Shown in pieces: positions 6,778-16,021 of a stretch of 46,009 bases of DNA (positions are counted from its first letter, which is position 1; each line of letters opens with the position of its first letter). The notes under the pieces were generated by a model. That model saw only the letters and a program-made list of their open reading frames with translations, ran no database searches and was not told the origin of the DNA. Origin of the DNA: JAKFDK01 sp036676195 (lineage in GTDB: Bacteria > Bacillota > Sulfobacillia > Symbiobacteriales > ZC4RG38); assembly GCA_036676195.1 (NCBI GenBank), contig JAKFDK010000092.1, forward strand, positions 1 through 46,009, read 5' to 3'. The position numbers and the translations under genes were made by a program.

Positions 6778-8190
6778 TTAGAACCCGTAGTCTTTCCAAT
6801 TGGCGCGCACTGCGGCCAAATGTTCGGCCGGCGGCAGTGCCACCGGGGGGTACTTGTGCTTCTTGGTTGCATCGATGCCTAGCTTGGCCGAGAGGCGACG
6901 GCTGGGGTCGAGCTGGGGCACTTCCTCACTGGCTTGCGAGGGGTCCAGGCGCACGGCGGGCACATTGGGCGCAATAAAGGTGTCCTTATGGGGCTGCACC
7001 CGGAAGCTCATGGCCCAGTTCAGCATGAAGGGATCGCGAATATCGATGTCGTCGTCCACCACCACTGTGAATTTGCCCAGGGTGGGGTCGACGGCCCAGG
7101 CGGCATACATGACCTGTTGCGCCTGGCCGGGGTACTCCTGCTTGATCGAGATGACCAGGTAGGACGAAGAACCGCCGGCGTGCAGCAGGTGGATATCCCG
7201 GATGGGCAGCTTGAGGTCCAGCAGATGCTTACGAATCGCCGCTTCCCGGCCGAAGCCGCGGATGGTGCTGGACTCGCTGGGGGGCATCTGGCTGAGGAAA
7301 GCCTGGAAAATCGGGTTGTTGCGGTGAGTAATGGCGGTGACGTCGACAATGTAGGACTGGGCATGTGGACCCATGTACCCCGTGTACTCGCCAAAGGGGC
7401 CTTCCCACTCCAGCTCGCCCTGCCGGATCATCCCTTCAATCACGATCTCGGCCGTGGCAGGGACCATCAGGTCCACCGTTTTTGCCTGGACCACCGGGAC
7501 CGGTTCCCCCCGCAGCCCGCCGGCCACGGCCAGTTCGTCGGTGCCGTAGACGACCCGGGAAACGGAGCAGAGTCCCACCGTCGGGTCGGCACCGAGCACA
7601 ATGGCAACCGGGGTGGGTTTGCCGCTGGCTTCGGTCATTTCGACATGGGTGCGGCCGTGCTGTACGAAGTTGATCCACAGCCCGATCTTGCGGGGTCCCT
7701 TGATCTGGCAGCGGTAGGTGCCGATATTCTGCACGCCGGTTACCGGGTCCCGGGTAGTCACAAACGGGGCGGTCAGGTAGGGGCCGGGGTCCTCGCCCAC
7801 TGTCCAGGTGGGAACCGGCAGGTCCAACAGGTTGGCCGCCTCGCCCAGGTGCACGTTTTCATGCACAGGGGCACTGCGGACAACCTCCGGGGCAATCGGC
7901 TGCCGCTGGGCACGCGTCCAGATCGCCGGGATTTCGTCAAGGCTCTTGGCTTGCAGGGCCAGGGCGTAAATGGAACGCGAGCCACCCAGCACACCCAGGG
8001 TCACGGGGATGGTGTGCCCCTTGACCTGGTCAAAGATCAGAGCGCAGCGCTCTTCGTCTGCAAAGGTCTGGAAGTTCACCCGGCTCACGGCTGAGATTTC
8101 CCAGTCCTTGTCCACCGGGCGGGTGATATGTTTCAGCTTTCCGTGCTGCTCCAGGCATTGCAGATACTCACGTAGGTCTGCGTAGGGCAT
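6778..8190 (-). CDS. UbiD-family decarboxylase (canonical active site)
   Basis: 470 residues from ATG at 8190 (AGAGGTGG eight bases upstream; a GTG four codons earlier lacks a site). UbiD enzymes use prenylated FMN and a divalent metal to decarboxylate, or in reverse carboxylate, aromatic and unsaturated acids. All hallmarks are visible: QNIGTYR with Asn155 and Arg160, EGPFGEYTGYM with Glu263 and Glu268, and the C-terminal VVVDDDIDIRDPFMLNWAM block. It differs clearly from the closely similar pair at 9920-12820 (for example FVQHGR instead of SPGKHGR), so it probably acts on a different acid. It sits between the ABC permease gene and a receptor gene in the same transcription unit. The UbiX partner needed for the cofactor is not encoded here. 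Confidence 0.93.
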   Translation of the reverse strand: MPYADLREYLQCLEQHGKLKHITRPVDKDWEISAVSRVNFQTFADEERCALIFDQVKGHTIPVTLGVLGGSRSIYALALQAKSLDEIPAIWTRAQRQPIAPEVVRSAPVHENVHLGEAANLLDLPVPTWTVGEDPGPYLTAPFVTTRDPVTGVQNIGTYRCQIKGPRKIGLWINFVQHGRTHVEMTEASGKPTPVAIVLGADPTVGLCSVSRVVYGTDELAVAGGLRGEPVPVVQAKTVDLMVPATAEIVIEGMIRQGELEWEGPFGEYTGYMGPHAQSYIVDVTAITHRNNPIFQAFLSQMPPSESSTIRGFGREAAIRKHLLDLKLPIRDIHLLHAGGSSSYLVISIKQEYPGQAQQVMYAAWAVDPTLGKFTVVVDDDIDIRDPFMLNWAMSFRVQPHKDTFIAPNVPAVRLDPSQASEEVPQLDPSRRLSAKLGIDATKKHKYPPVALPPAEHLAAVRANWKDYGF

Positions 8191-8208
8191 GCGGGCTTCC
8201 ACCTCTGT

Positions 8209-9045
8209 TTATTCGGGGCGTTGCGGGCGCCACTTATCGAAGCGTGCTTCCAGCCGCTTCAGCCAGTTCACCATTACGATGCCGGCCACGGCAATGATAA
8301 TCACGCCCACGAACACCTTATCGGTTTGGAAGGAGGCGCCGGCCACGGCAATCAGGTAGCCCACACCGGCGGTGGCGGCGTAAAGCTCGCCTACCACCAC
8401 ACCGATCAGGCCGCGGCCAACGGCGAGGCGCAGGCCGGTGAGGATGTGGGGGACTGAGCCGGGCAGGGCGATGGTGCGGAAGATCTGGGCATCGGAGGCG
8501 CCAAAAGACCGGGCTGCCTTGATCAGGTGTGCGTCCAGGGTGCGGACGCCGGTGGCGGTGGAAACAAGAACCTGGAAGACGGCGCCCAGGAAGATTACGG
8601 CGACCTTGGACCAGATGCCGATGCCCGTCCAGATGATGATCAGCGGGAGCAAGGCCACACGAGGCGTGGCATACAGTGCCGACACAAAGGGGTCCATCAC
8701 AGCATTGAAGGTCCGGTACCAGCCGATGCCGATGCCGATCGGAATGCCCACCAGCACGGCGGCGCCGTAGCCGATGGCAAACTCAAGACCGCTGACGTAG
8801 ATGTCCTTCCAGATGGTGCCGGTCTTGAACATGTTAATGGCGGCCAAAACAATCCGGATGGGTGAACTGACAAACAGCGGGTCCACCCAGTTCAGGCGGT
8901 AGGTTATTTCCCAGAAAGTCAGGAAGATCAGCACGGAGATGGCACCGATCAGCCGGTCCCGTGAGACTGCCTGGCGTGCTGCCTTGGCTGCCGGGGCCGG
9001 GGCCGGGGCGGAGGCGTTGCCGGACATGCTCTTGGCCAAGGCCAT
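8209..9045 (-). CDS. NitT/TauT-type ABC transporter permease
   Basis: 278 residues with about six hydrophobic segments after an Ala/Pro-rich cytoplasmic N-terminus (GNASAPAPAPAAKAA). The EAA-type coupling loop reads KAARSFGASDAQIFRTIALP. This is the membrane subunit of an SsuC/TauC-like importer. Its ATG overlaps the stop of the upstream ATPase gene by one base (TAATG), so the two are translationally coupled, with GGAGGCGAGG as ribosome site. The two receptor genes at 5652 and 12844 presumably both feed this pair, because no second permease lies in this block. Confidence 0.93.
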   Translation of the reverse strand: MALAKSMSGNASAPAPAPAAKAARQAVSRDRLIGAISVLIFLTFWEITYRLNWVDPLFVSSPIRIVLAAINMFKTGTIWKDIYVSGLEFAIGYGAAVLVGIPIGIGIGWYRTFNAVMDPFVSALYATPRVALLPLIIIWTGIGIWSKVAVIFLGAVFQVLVSTATGVRTLDAHLIKAARSFGASDAQIFRTIALPGSVPHILTGLRLAVGRGLIGVVVGELYAATAGVGYLIAVAGASFQTDKVFVGVIIIAVAGIVMVNWLKRLEARFDKWRPQRPE

Positions 9046-9899
9046 TATTCCTCGCCTCCTTCGGAGGCAGTCCCGAGACCGGTACGTCGGACCTCTTCTT
9101 CGATCATGGCCCAGATGTCGTCCTCGTACTGGTGGAACCGCAGATTCCGTTTAATGTCCAGGGGGCGGGGACGGGGCAGATCAATGGGGATGCTGGCCCG
9201 CAGCCGACCCGGCCGGGCGCTGAAAACCAGCACCCGGTCGGCCAGGTAAATTGCTTCGTTGATCTGGTGGGTAATGAAAATGGCGGTTTTCCGGGTAGCC
9301 TGCCAGACTCGCATCAGCTCAGCCTGCATGAACTCCCGGGTCTGGGCGTCCAGTGCGGCAAAGGGCTCGTCCAGCAGCAGTACCTCCGGGTCCATGGCCA
9401 GGGCCCGGGCGAGGTTGACCCTTTGTTGCATGCCGCCGGAGAGTTCGGAGGGGTAATGGTCCTCGAACCCGTCCAGACCAACCAGTTTCGTGAGCCCGGC
9501 CGCTTGCTTCAAGGCCTTGTCACGGCGCATCCCCTGCAGTTCAAGCCCGTAGATGATGTTGTCGGTAACGGTGCGCCAGGGCAGCAGCGACGGGCTTTGG
9601 AAGACCATGGCCCGGTCGGGCCCCGGCTTGCTGACGGCATGGCCGTTGATCAGAATCTGGCCGCTGGTGGTCGGCTGCAGGCCGTCCAGGCAGTGCAGGA
9701 AGGTCGTCTTGCCACAGCCACTGGGACCGACAATGCAAACGAACTCGCCTTCCTGGATGTCCAGGTTCAGGTTTTCCAGGGCGATGGTATCCTTGCCGGT
9801 ACGGGGGTTGTGGTAGGTCAGACCCATCCCGACGGCCTGCAACTTGGGGGTATTTGTGCGGACGGATCCAGCCGACGGAGCGGTCGCTGAGGTGGCCAT
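9045..9899 (-). CDS. NitT/TauT-type ABC transporter ATP-binding protein
   Basis: 284 residues, the normal length for SsuB/TauB-like ATPases. Walker A GPSGCGKTT (58-66), Q-loop VFQSPSLLPW, signature LSGGMQQ (152-158), Walker B LLLDEP (173-178) and the H-loop in IFITHQINEA are all intact, so it should hydrolyse ATP to drive uptake. ATG start at 9899; the nearest G-rich site (GGAAGGAG) is about 13 bases upstream, a rather long spacing. It is coupled to the permease gene by a one-base overlap. Confidence 0.95.
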   Translation of the reverse strand: MATSATAPSAGSVRTNTPKLQAVGMGLTYHNPRTGKDTIALENLNLDIQEGEFVCIVGPSGCGKTTFLHCLDGLQPTTSGQILINGHAVSKPGPDRAMVFQSPSLLPWRTVTDNIIYGLELQGMRRDKALKQAAGLTKLVGLDGFEDHYPSELSGGMQQRVNLARALAMDPEVLLLDEPFAALDAQTREFMQAELMRVWQATRKTAIFITHQINEAIYLADRVLVFSARPGRLRASIPIDLPRPRPLDIKRNLRFHQYEDDIWAMIEEEVRRTGLGTASEGGEE

Positions 9900-9919
9900 C
9901 GCAGCGGATCACTCCTTCC

Positions 9920-11377
9920 TTAGCGGAACAGCTTGTCGCCCCACTTTTTCATGGTGGCGGCGTGGAGTTCAGGGCTGGAGCGGGCAACCAGGGGATACTC
10001 GTCCTTCCACTCCCAGGGGCGGGTGGCGTCAATAATGGCCCGGGAGTTATGGCCCTTCTTTCCCTGGGGAATCCGCGGGTCGAGCGGACCGGACCAGCAG
10101 CGGCGGATAATGTCGATGGACTCGGCCGGCTCAGACCGGGTGACGACGGCCCACATCACTTCGTCGAGGTTGGTTTCGTCAATGTCCTCGTCGACCACAA
10201 TCACATAGCGACCGAGATAGTTACCGGCGTGGCAGGCGCAGGCCAGCATGGCGGCCTGTTTGGCGTGGCCCGGGTAGCGCTGCTTGATGGACACCACCAG
10301 GAGCAGGCGGGCGGCGCCGGCCTCATGCAGCCACACACCCTTCACGTCCGGGCAACCGGCCTTTTCGATCTCTTCCTTGATCATGGCGGAGCGGGTGAAC
10401 GCCCGGTAGTAGCTCAGCTCCGTGGGCGGCTTTCCGGGAGGGGAGCCGAGGATGATCGGGTTGTTGCGGTGGTAAATCGCCTTGATTTCAATCCAGGGCT
10501 CGGGCCGGGTGTCGGAGGCGTAGTAACCGGTCCACTCGCCGAAGGGCCCTTCCGGCTCCAGCTTATCGTAGTGGGCATAACCCTCGATCACGATTTCGGC
10601 CGTGGCCGGGAACGGCAGGCCGGTGTACTTGCCCTTGATGCAGTCGATCGGCTCGCCCTTGATGGCGCCGGCCCATTCCAACTCGTTGATGCCATAGGGG
10701 ATTTCCAGCGAACCAGCCAGGAAGATCAGGGGATCGTGACCGACGGAGACAATAACCGGCATCGGTTCCTTCTTGTCAAACCACTTGTCGCGGTGAATCC
10801 GCCCGTGCTTGCCAGGGGAGATATAGAAGAACACGCTCTTCTTGTCCCGTACCATGACACGGTAGGTGCCCAGGTTCACCACACCGTCGTCCGGCCCCAC
10901 GGTGATGTCGACACTGCCGGTGCCGATGTAGCGGCCGCCGTCGTGTTCATGCCAGAACGGGGTGGGGAACTTGAGGACGTCAATGTCGTCCCCTTCCAGA
11001 ACGTTTTCCGTCACCGGGCCGGAAGTGACGTAGTTGACCGGGATTGGCTTGGCGTTGTGGGCCTTTTCCGTCCAGGCCGCCATCAGTTCCTTTTCGCTCA
11101 GGTTCGGGTCCAGGCCCGCCGTAAGGGCCAGCCGCTTGGCCGAGCCCATGGAGTTGGACAGCAGCCGGTAGCCGGAGGGGAAACCGGGGATGTCGTCAAA
11201 CAGCACGGCCGGCCCCTGCTTGGCGTTCATGGCAATTTCGGTGATGGTGCCAATCTCCAGGTTCGAGTCAGCACCCCGCAGGGTGCGGAGTTCACCCAGT
11301 GCTTCAGCTTGCTGGATCCATTCACGCAGGTCACGGTGGGGAGCGGGGGCAGCGTTGGTGCGGTCTTGTTCAGCCAT
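9920..11377 (-). CDS. UbiD-family decarboxylase (canonical active site)
   Basis: 485 residues, ATG start with AGGAGG about seven bases upstream. Catalytic elements are complete: VNLGTYR with Asn168 and Arg173, SPGKHGRIHRDKW (cofactor/metal region), EGPFGEWTGYYAS with Glu276 and Glu281, and VIVVDEDIDETNLDEVMWAV near the C-terminus. It is a close paralogue of the next gene upstream (11399-12820), sharing long motifs throughout, and the pair probably arose by tandem duplication. Paired UbiD subunits occur in some multi-subunit (de)carboxylases, such as phenylphosphate carboxylase, so a heteromeric enzyme is possible; two enzymes for related acids is the alternative. Confidence 0.93.
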   Translation of the reverse strand: MAEQDRTNAAPAPHRDLREWIQQAEALGELRTLRGADSNLEIGTITEIAMNAKQGPAVLFDDIPGFPSGYRLLSNSMGSAKRLALTAGLDPNLSEKELMAAWTEKAHNAKPIPVNYVTSGPVTENVLEGDDIDVLKFPTPFWHEHDGGRYIGTGSVDITVGPDDGVVNLGTYRVMVRDKKSVFFYISPGKHGRIHRDKWFDKKEPMPVIVSVGHDPLIFLAGSLEIPYGINELEWAGAIKGEPIDCIKGKYTGLPFPATAEIVIEGYAHYDKLEPEGPFGEWTGYYASDTRPEPWIEIKAIYHRNNPIILGSPPGKPPTELSYYRAFTRSAMIKEEIEKAGCPDVKGVWLHEAGAARLLLVVSIKQRYPGHAKQAAMLACACHAGNYLGRYVIVVDEDIDETNLDEVMWAVVTRSEPAESIDIIRRCWSGPLDPRIPQGKKGHNSRAIIDATRPWEWKDEYPLVARSSPELHAATMKKWGDKLFR

Positions 11378-11398
11378 GTGAGAGCCTCCTGTTGGTAC

Positions 11399-12820
11399 TT
11401 ACTTTAGCAGGTAACCCCACTGTTCTCGGGTCTCGCGCTTGTACTGTGGGTCAGGCCCGATGGCCAGCGGGAATTTGTCCCGCCATTCATACGGGCGGCA
11501 GGCATCTATGATCACCCGGGAGTTGAAGCCTTTGTGGTCCGGGTGGATCGCGGGATCAAGGGGGCCGCTCCAGGTGCGGCGGATGATTTCATAGGCTTCG
11601 GCCGGGTCGGCCCGGGTGACGACTGCCCACATGACGTCGCCCAGGTCGGTGATGTCGATGTCGGAGTCCACCACGATGGTCATGCGGTTCAGGTAGGCGC
11701 CGACCCGGCACTGGGAAGCGATCATTCCGGCCTGGCGGGCGTGTCCCGGGTATTGCTGGTCAATAGAAACCACGTTGAGTAACCGGCAGCCGCCCACGCC
11801 ATGGCACCAGGCGCCGGTGACTCCGGGAATGCCGGCATCCTTCACCTGCTTGCGCAGCATGCCGGAGCGCAGGTAGACCCGGAACCGGTGTGCCTCGTAC
11901 GGCGGCTTGTTGGGCGGGCAGCCCAGGATGATGGGGTTGTTGCGGTGGTAGATTGCCTTGACTTCCACGAAGGGCTCGGCGCGGTGGCCGCTGGCATAGT
12001 AACCGGTCCATTCGCCGAACGGCCCTTCCGGCTTGCGTTCGGTCGGGTGGACGTAGCCTTCCAGCACAATCTCGGCATGGGCGGGAATCGGCAGACCCGT
12101 GACCTTGCCACGGACCACCTCGATGGGCCGGCCGCGCAGACCGCCGGCCCAGTCGTACTCGGAGACGCCCAACGGGACCTCCAGGCAACTGGCCAGGAAC
12201 AGCAGTGGGTCCATACCCACCACAATGGCTACCGGCATGGGCTCGTCGCGGGCGATCCACTTGTCCCGGTGAATGCGGCCGTGCTTGCCGGGGGAGATGT
12301 AAAAGCCAACGTTTTTCTGGTCGTGAACCATAATCCGGTACGTACCGAAGTTGATCTCGCCGGTGTCCGGGTCACTGGTGATGTCGGCACAGCCGGTCCC
12401 TATGTAACGGCCGCCGTCTTCCAGATGCCACTTGGGCGAGGGGAACTTCAATACGTCCACATCACCGCCCATGAGGATGTTTTCAAAGATCGGACCGCTC
12501 TCCACCTCAACCGGCGGCATCAACTGCATGTTGGTCAGCCGGTTTTCCCACTCGTCCATTAACTCGAAGGGGCCGATGTTGGCCGGCAGCCCCAGGGTGA
12601 GCGCCAGGTTCTGCCTGGCCCCCATACCGTTCACCAGCACACGGAAGCCGGACGGATAACCGGGGATGTTATCGAATAACACCGCCGGTGCTTCATCTGT
12701 GTGGTGCAACATCTCGGTCACGCGACCGATATCCTCCTGCCAGGTGGCGCCATCTACCTTGCGCAGAGTGCCATTGGCCTCCACCATTTGCAGCCAATCG
12801 CGCATGTCTACGTGTGACAA
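11399..12820 (-). CDS. UbiD-family decarboxylase (tandem paralogue)
   Basis: 473 residues from a TTG start (AGGAGG seven bases upstream). Asn157/Arg162 in INFGTYR and Glu265/Glu270 in EGPFGEWTGYYAS make the canonical prenyl-FMN decarboxylase active site; SPGKHGRIHRDKW and VVDSDIDITDLGDVMWAV are conserved with the following gene. It is the second gene of the operon, 23 bp after the lipoprotein receptor and 21 bp before its paralogue. The rare TTG start suggests modest expression relative to its neighbours. The substrate is unknown; a free aromatic acid is likely from the family. Confidence 0.93.
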   Translation of the reverse strand: MSHVDMRDWLQMVEANGTLRKVDGATWQEDIGRVTEMLHHTDEAPAVLFDNIPGYPSGFRVLVNGMGARQNLALTLGLPANIGPFELMDEWENRLTNMQLMPPVEVESGPIFENILMGGDVDVLKFPSPKWHLEDGGRYIGTGCADITSDPDTGEINFGTYRIMVHDQKNVGFYISPGKHGRIHRDKWIARDEPMPVAIVVGMDPLLFLASCLEVPLGVSEYDWAGGLRGRPIEVVRGKVTGLPIPAHAEIVLEGYVHPTERKPEGPFGEWTGYYASGHRAEPFVEVKAIYHRNNPIILGCPPNKPPYEAHRFRVYLRSGMLRKQVKDAGIPGVTGAWCHGVGGCRLLNVVSIDQQYPGHARQAGMIASQCRVGAYLNRMTIVVDSDIDITDLGDVMWAVVTRADPAEAYEIIRRTWSGPLDPAIHPDHKGFNSRVIIDACRPYEWRDKFPLAIGPDPQYKRETREQWGYLLK

Positions 12821-12843
12821 TCGGAAGCCTCCTCTGGGTATGA

Positions 12844-13854
12844 CTATTTATACAACTTGGCTATGAAACCGCTTTTGTCGAAGGCTTCCAGGATGCTGTT
12901 GTCCACAGCGGTTTTTGGATCCAGGGTCTTCTTGTTCTCTTCGGCGATCAGTTGCATGCCGGGGATGGTGGCGTACGGGACCTTGTTCAGCAGGCTATCG
13001 CGGTGAAAAATGTAGCCGTCGCGCTTGGCGTTCTGGCTGCTGTCACCCTCCAACTGCAGGTACTTATCGATGATTTTCAGTACCTCGGCCTCGTTCTTGG
13101 GGTCCTTGTAGTAGGCGATGGAGTCCAGCAGGGCCTGGGCAAACTTGTCCACCGTAGCCCGGTTCGACTTTATGTACGCCTCGCTGGTGGCCACTCCGGT
13201 GTGCTGGTACTCCAGGCCGGACTTGTACAATGCCAGCAAGGGATGGAATCCAGCGGGAGTGAGTTCCTGGGTGAGGCTCGGGTCCAGTACGGTGGCATGC
13301 ATCTGCCCCGATTTCAGGGCGGCGATGCGGGCAGTTTCGGTGCCGACCTGCAGGATGTTGACATCCTTTTGCGGGTCCAGGCCCAGCTTGCGAACAGCAA
13401 AGCGAATAGCTGTGTCTGAGGACGAACCGAACTTGCTGACGCCCAGCTTCTTACCCTTCAGGTCGGCGGCGGATTGAACTTCCTTGGGCACTACCAGGTC
13501 GTAGGTCATGGTGTTTACCAGGCCGGCAATCATCTTCACGTCGGCGCCTTCGGCCTTGGCGTTCACCACGGCTGACCCGGCTACCACGATGATGGGCACA
13601 TCCTTGGAAACCAGGGCCTGAATCCCTTTGGTGCCGCCTTCAATAAACATGAGTTCCACATCGAGGCCGTACTTGTCGAACATCCCTTTGTCTTTGGCGA
13701 CCCAGAGGGTAGATGGGTTATGGTTCATCATGGTGAAACCAACCCGGAGCTTCTCCTTCTGGCCGTTGTTTGGAGTACCCCCGCCGCACCCGGCGAGGAT
13801 GACAGTCAAAGCCACAAGAGCCAACAAACCGCGTATCGACCGCTTGATCTGCAC
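12844..13854 (-). CDS. NMT1/SsuA-type ABC substrate-binding lipoprotein
   Basis: 336 residues, GTG start with GAGGTG seven bases upstream. Signal peptide with lipobox LAGC (Cys23), then KLRVGFTMMNHNPSTLWVAK, DLKGKKLGVSKFGSSSDTA and the C-terminal DPKTAVDNSILEAFDKSGF, which closely mirror the receptor at 5652-6758. It is the first gene of the leftward operon containing two UbiD genes and the ABC ATPase and permease. It probably binds the acid imported by that system; two receptors for one importer suggests two related substrates. Confidence 0.92.
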   Translation of the reverse strand: MQIKRSIRGLLALVALTVILAGCGGGTPNNGQKEKLRVGFTMMNHNPSTLWVAKDKGMFDKYGLDVELMFIEGGTKGIQALVSKDVPIIVVAGSAVVNAKAEGADVKMIAGLVNTMTYDLVVPKEVQSAADLKGKKLGVSKFGSSSDTAIRFAVRKLGLDPQKDVNILQVGTETARIAALKSGQMHATVLDPSLTQELTPAGFHPLLALYKSGLEYQHTGVATSEAYIKSNRATVDKFAQALLDSIAYYKDPKNEAEVLKIIDKYLQLEGDSSQNAKRDGYIFHRDSLLNKVPYATIPGMQLIAEENKKTLDPKTAVDNSILEAFDKSGFIAKLYK

Positions 13855-13904
13855 AGTCTTTCACCTCGTGAGATTTCCTAGGTGTAGAAATTCGGCGCGA
13901 AAGC

Positions 13905-14000
13905 GCTGGTTACTGTGACTAGATTTACTATTAGGACATGCACTTTTTGACTTACTGGTATGTCAAAAGGCCCCCGCCGGTAGGTCGGCGGGGGTTTACT
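13905..14000. repeat. Direct repeat copy A (about 95 bp), left of the chemoreceptor gene
   Basis: The segment starting GCTGGTTACTGTGACTAG and ending in the hairpin and TTTACT recurs at 16217-16310 in the same orientation. The first 37 bases differ at only one position, and the rest shows a few substitutions and a two-base length difference. The copies flank the methyl-accepting chemotaxis gene. The element carries the gene's terminator in this copy and lies directly upstream of the leftward ABC/UbiD operon. Confidence 0.75.
13971..13994 (-). terminator. Rho-independent terminator after the chemoreceptor gene
   Basis: CCCCCGCCG, six bases, CGGCGGGGG: a perfect 9-bp stem. On the minus strand it is followed by CCTTTTGAC; on the plus strand by TTTACTTTTTT, so it can act in both directions. 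It lies about 60 bp after the chemoreceptor stop. Confidence 0.75.
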
Positions 14001-14053
14001 TTTTTCCGCTGCCGGGCGCCGTCGCGTCGGGAGGAAAGGACGACGAGTGGCTA

Positions 14054-15865
14054 TTACCGTCCCGTCTGGTCAACCCAGCCCATGAGCACCGCGCCGAACC
14101 GGTGTCCCTGAACGTAGAAGGGGATGGAGAGCGCCGAGGTGACCTCCCCCGTGTCCCGGGCGTAGGTCTGCACCAGGAAGTCCGGGCTGCCTCCCGGTGG
14201 CTGGTGGAGGTCGCAGCCGGCGCGGCGAAAACCTTCCCGGGTTGCGATATTGGGCAACTTGAGGGCGGCGGGCGCCAGTCCCACCCGGGCCCCACGCACC
14301 AGGACCCCTTGATCATGGTAAAAACGCTTCATCCGGTTGCCTGCTATATCCTTTTCAGGAATACCTGTCCAATCCTTGCAGTATATGCTGTTGTGGATGG
14401 GGCCGTATGCATTGAGGTCGATGATGAGAGCAAAGATCAGTCTGCGCTCCTTGGCCAGAGTGGCATCCATGTGCCTCTGGAGCGCCTCATCCACCACGGC
14501 GTCGTAGCGGGTGTTGAATTTGGGCGGGGTAAAGCCGGTGGGCGGAACTTTGCGAACATCAAAAAGCCGGGCCAGGTTCCGGCTGGCACTGCCCTTGATC
14601 TCGGTATACTGCAGGGCCAGCACGTCATCCAGGGTAAGTTTGCCTTCGTGCAAGGCTTCATCGAATACGGCCTGGCAGTTGCGCTCCAGTTGTCGAGCCA
14701 GTGCCAGGGCGCGGTGGAACAGTGATCCGGTATTGAAAGGTTCCAGATAGCGGTGGCCGTCCTCGACCATTTCCGATAGGGCGAAGGTTTGTCTGGCGAT
14801 CTGCCCGGTTTCATCTTTTACCGACTGCACCCGCTCGGCAGTGGTGCGAAGGGCCGCGAACACCGGTTCGGAAACGGCCGTTTGCTCCCGGACCGCGGCC
14901 GCGATGTCCTGAATATGGCCCGCGGAATGCCGTGCCAGCTCGTCGATGTCGGCCAGCGCCGTTCCGGCGGCCTCCACCTTCAGTGCCCCCTCCTGTACCT
15001 GGCGGACACTCTCCGTAATCAGATGGCGGGCTGGTTCCAGGTCACCGGTGATCTCCCGCACCAGCTTGCCGATCGCCTTGGTCTGCCCGGCGGTGCCTTC
15101 TGCCAGTTTGCGCACCTCTTCAGCGACGACGGCGAAGCCCCGCCCGTGAACCCCAGCCCTGGCCGCTTCAATCGCCGCGTTCAGGGCCAGGAGATTGGTG
15201 CGGGCGGCGATACCCTCGATCACGCTGCTGACCTGGGTGATACTCCGCACTTTCTCCACCAGGGTGCCTAGCCGTTCCGTCATGGTTTGCATGTGATCCC
15301 GGAGCTGGCGGATGGTGCCCACGGCATCGCTGGTGACAGCCATACCCCGCGCGGTCAATTGCTCCACGCGCTGAGTCAGTTCGGCTCCTTCGGCGGCGGA
15401 GCGGGCGACTTGTTCTGAACCGTCATGGACGTGGCGGGTACTGTCGACGAGGAGTGCCACCTGGTGATGGATTTCGTCCAGGTGGGTAGTCGCCGTGTGT
15501 AGGCGGGCGGAAGTGCGGGCGGCGCCCACTGCGCTGCGGGTCATAACGTCTTCCAAACCGACCAGGGAACCGCGCAGGCGCTCGCAAAACTCGAGGAGTT
15601 GGCTCATGCCAGCCTCGCCACCGGCCTCCGGGCGCAGATCCGTGAGGCCGGCTACCGCTTTCTGGATCACGGCCAGAACCTGTTCCGGCTCAGCGGACCC
15701 GCCGGGGGGCCCAGGGTCGGCTGGAGAGGGGTTCAGTGCGGCGGTCTGGGGCGGAGTGGGAGTAGCGGGTGCCGGCGGAGTCATCACCCGATCGCGGGAG
15801 GTGGCGGCAGAAGCCTGGGGTGAGGACTTGTAACGGCTGAGGAGTAGCTGTAACAACGGCACCAT
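14054..15865 (-). CDS. Soluble methyl-accepting chemotaxis protein with C-terminal sensor-like domain
   Basis: 603 residues with no membrane span or signal peptide, so it should be cytoplasmic. After a Pro-rich N-terminus (about 28-60) comes a long coiled coil whose signalling tip (about 217-257: IAARTNLLALNAAIEAARAG and GRGFAVVAEEVRKLAEGTAG) is the classic CheA/CheW-binding hairpin. The C-terminal 200 residues (NSIYCKDWTGIPEKDI, FLVQTYARDTGEVTSALSIP) resemble the Cache-like sensor found at the C-terminus of some soluble receptors. The ATG at 15865 abuts GGAGG; TTG at 15856 has better spacing. It stands alone on its transcript, between two direct repeats, next to the aromatic-acid operon, so it could report on the same substrate or on redox state. 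Confidence 0.9.
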   Translation of the reverse strand: MVPLLQLLLSRYKSSPQASAATSRDRVMTPPAPATPTPPQTAALNPSPADPGPPGGSAEPEQVLAVIQKAVAGLTDLRPEAGGEAGMSQLLEFCERLRGSLVGLEDVMTRSAVGAARTSARLHTATTHLDEIHHQVALLVDSTRHVHDGSEQVARSAAEGAELTQRVEQLTARGMAVTSDAVGTIRQLRDHMQTMTERLGTLVEKVRSITQVSSVIEGIAARTNLLALNAAIEAARAGVHGRGFAVVAEEVRKLAEGTAGQTKAIGKLVREITGDLEPARHLITESVRQVQEGALKVEAAGTALADIDELARHSAGHIQDIAAAVREQTAVSEPVFAALRTTAERVQSVKDETGQIARQTFALSEMVEDGHRYLEPFNTGSLFHRALALARQLERNCQAVFDEALHEGKLTLDDVLALQYTEIKGSASRNLARLFDVRKVPPTGFTPPKFNTRYDAVVDEALQRHMDATLAKERRLIFALIIDLNAYGPIHNSIYCKDWTGIPEKDIAGNRMKRFYHDQGVLVRGARVGLAPAALKLPNIATREGFRRAGCDLHQPPGGSPDFLVQTYARDTGEVTSALSIPFYVQGHRFGAVLMGWVDQTGR

Positions 15866-16021
15866 CCTCCAGTGGCACTGATTCTCTCAAGGGCAATAAT
15901 CTACGAAGTCCAAAAATATACTATATATTATAGTTTGCGTGTTCGTGGATTGTCTCCCGAGAATCCGTGAAATAGGGTAAAGTTGCCTTGGTCAGCGGTT
16001 TTTGCAGGGTGAAAAGAAAGT

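Noticed and set aside
9854..11407. Long plus-strand open frame opposite a UbiD gene
   Set aside because: Same reasoning: mirrored codon bias of the real gene, no start signal, no recognisable domain.
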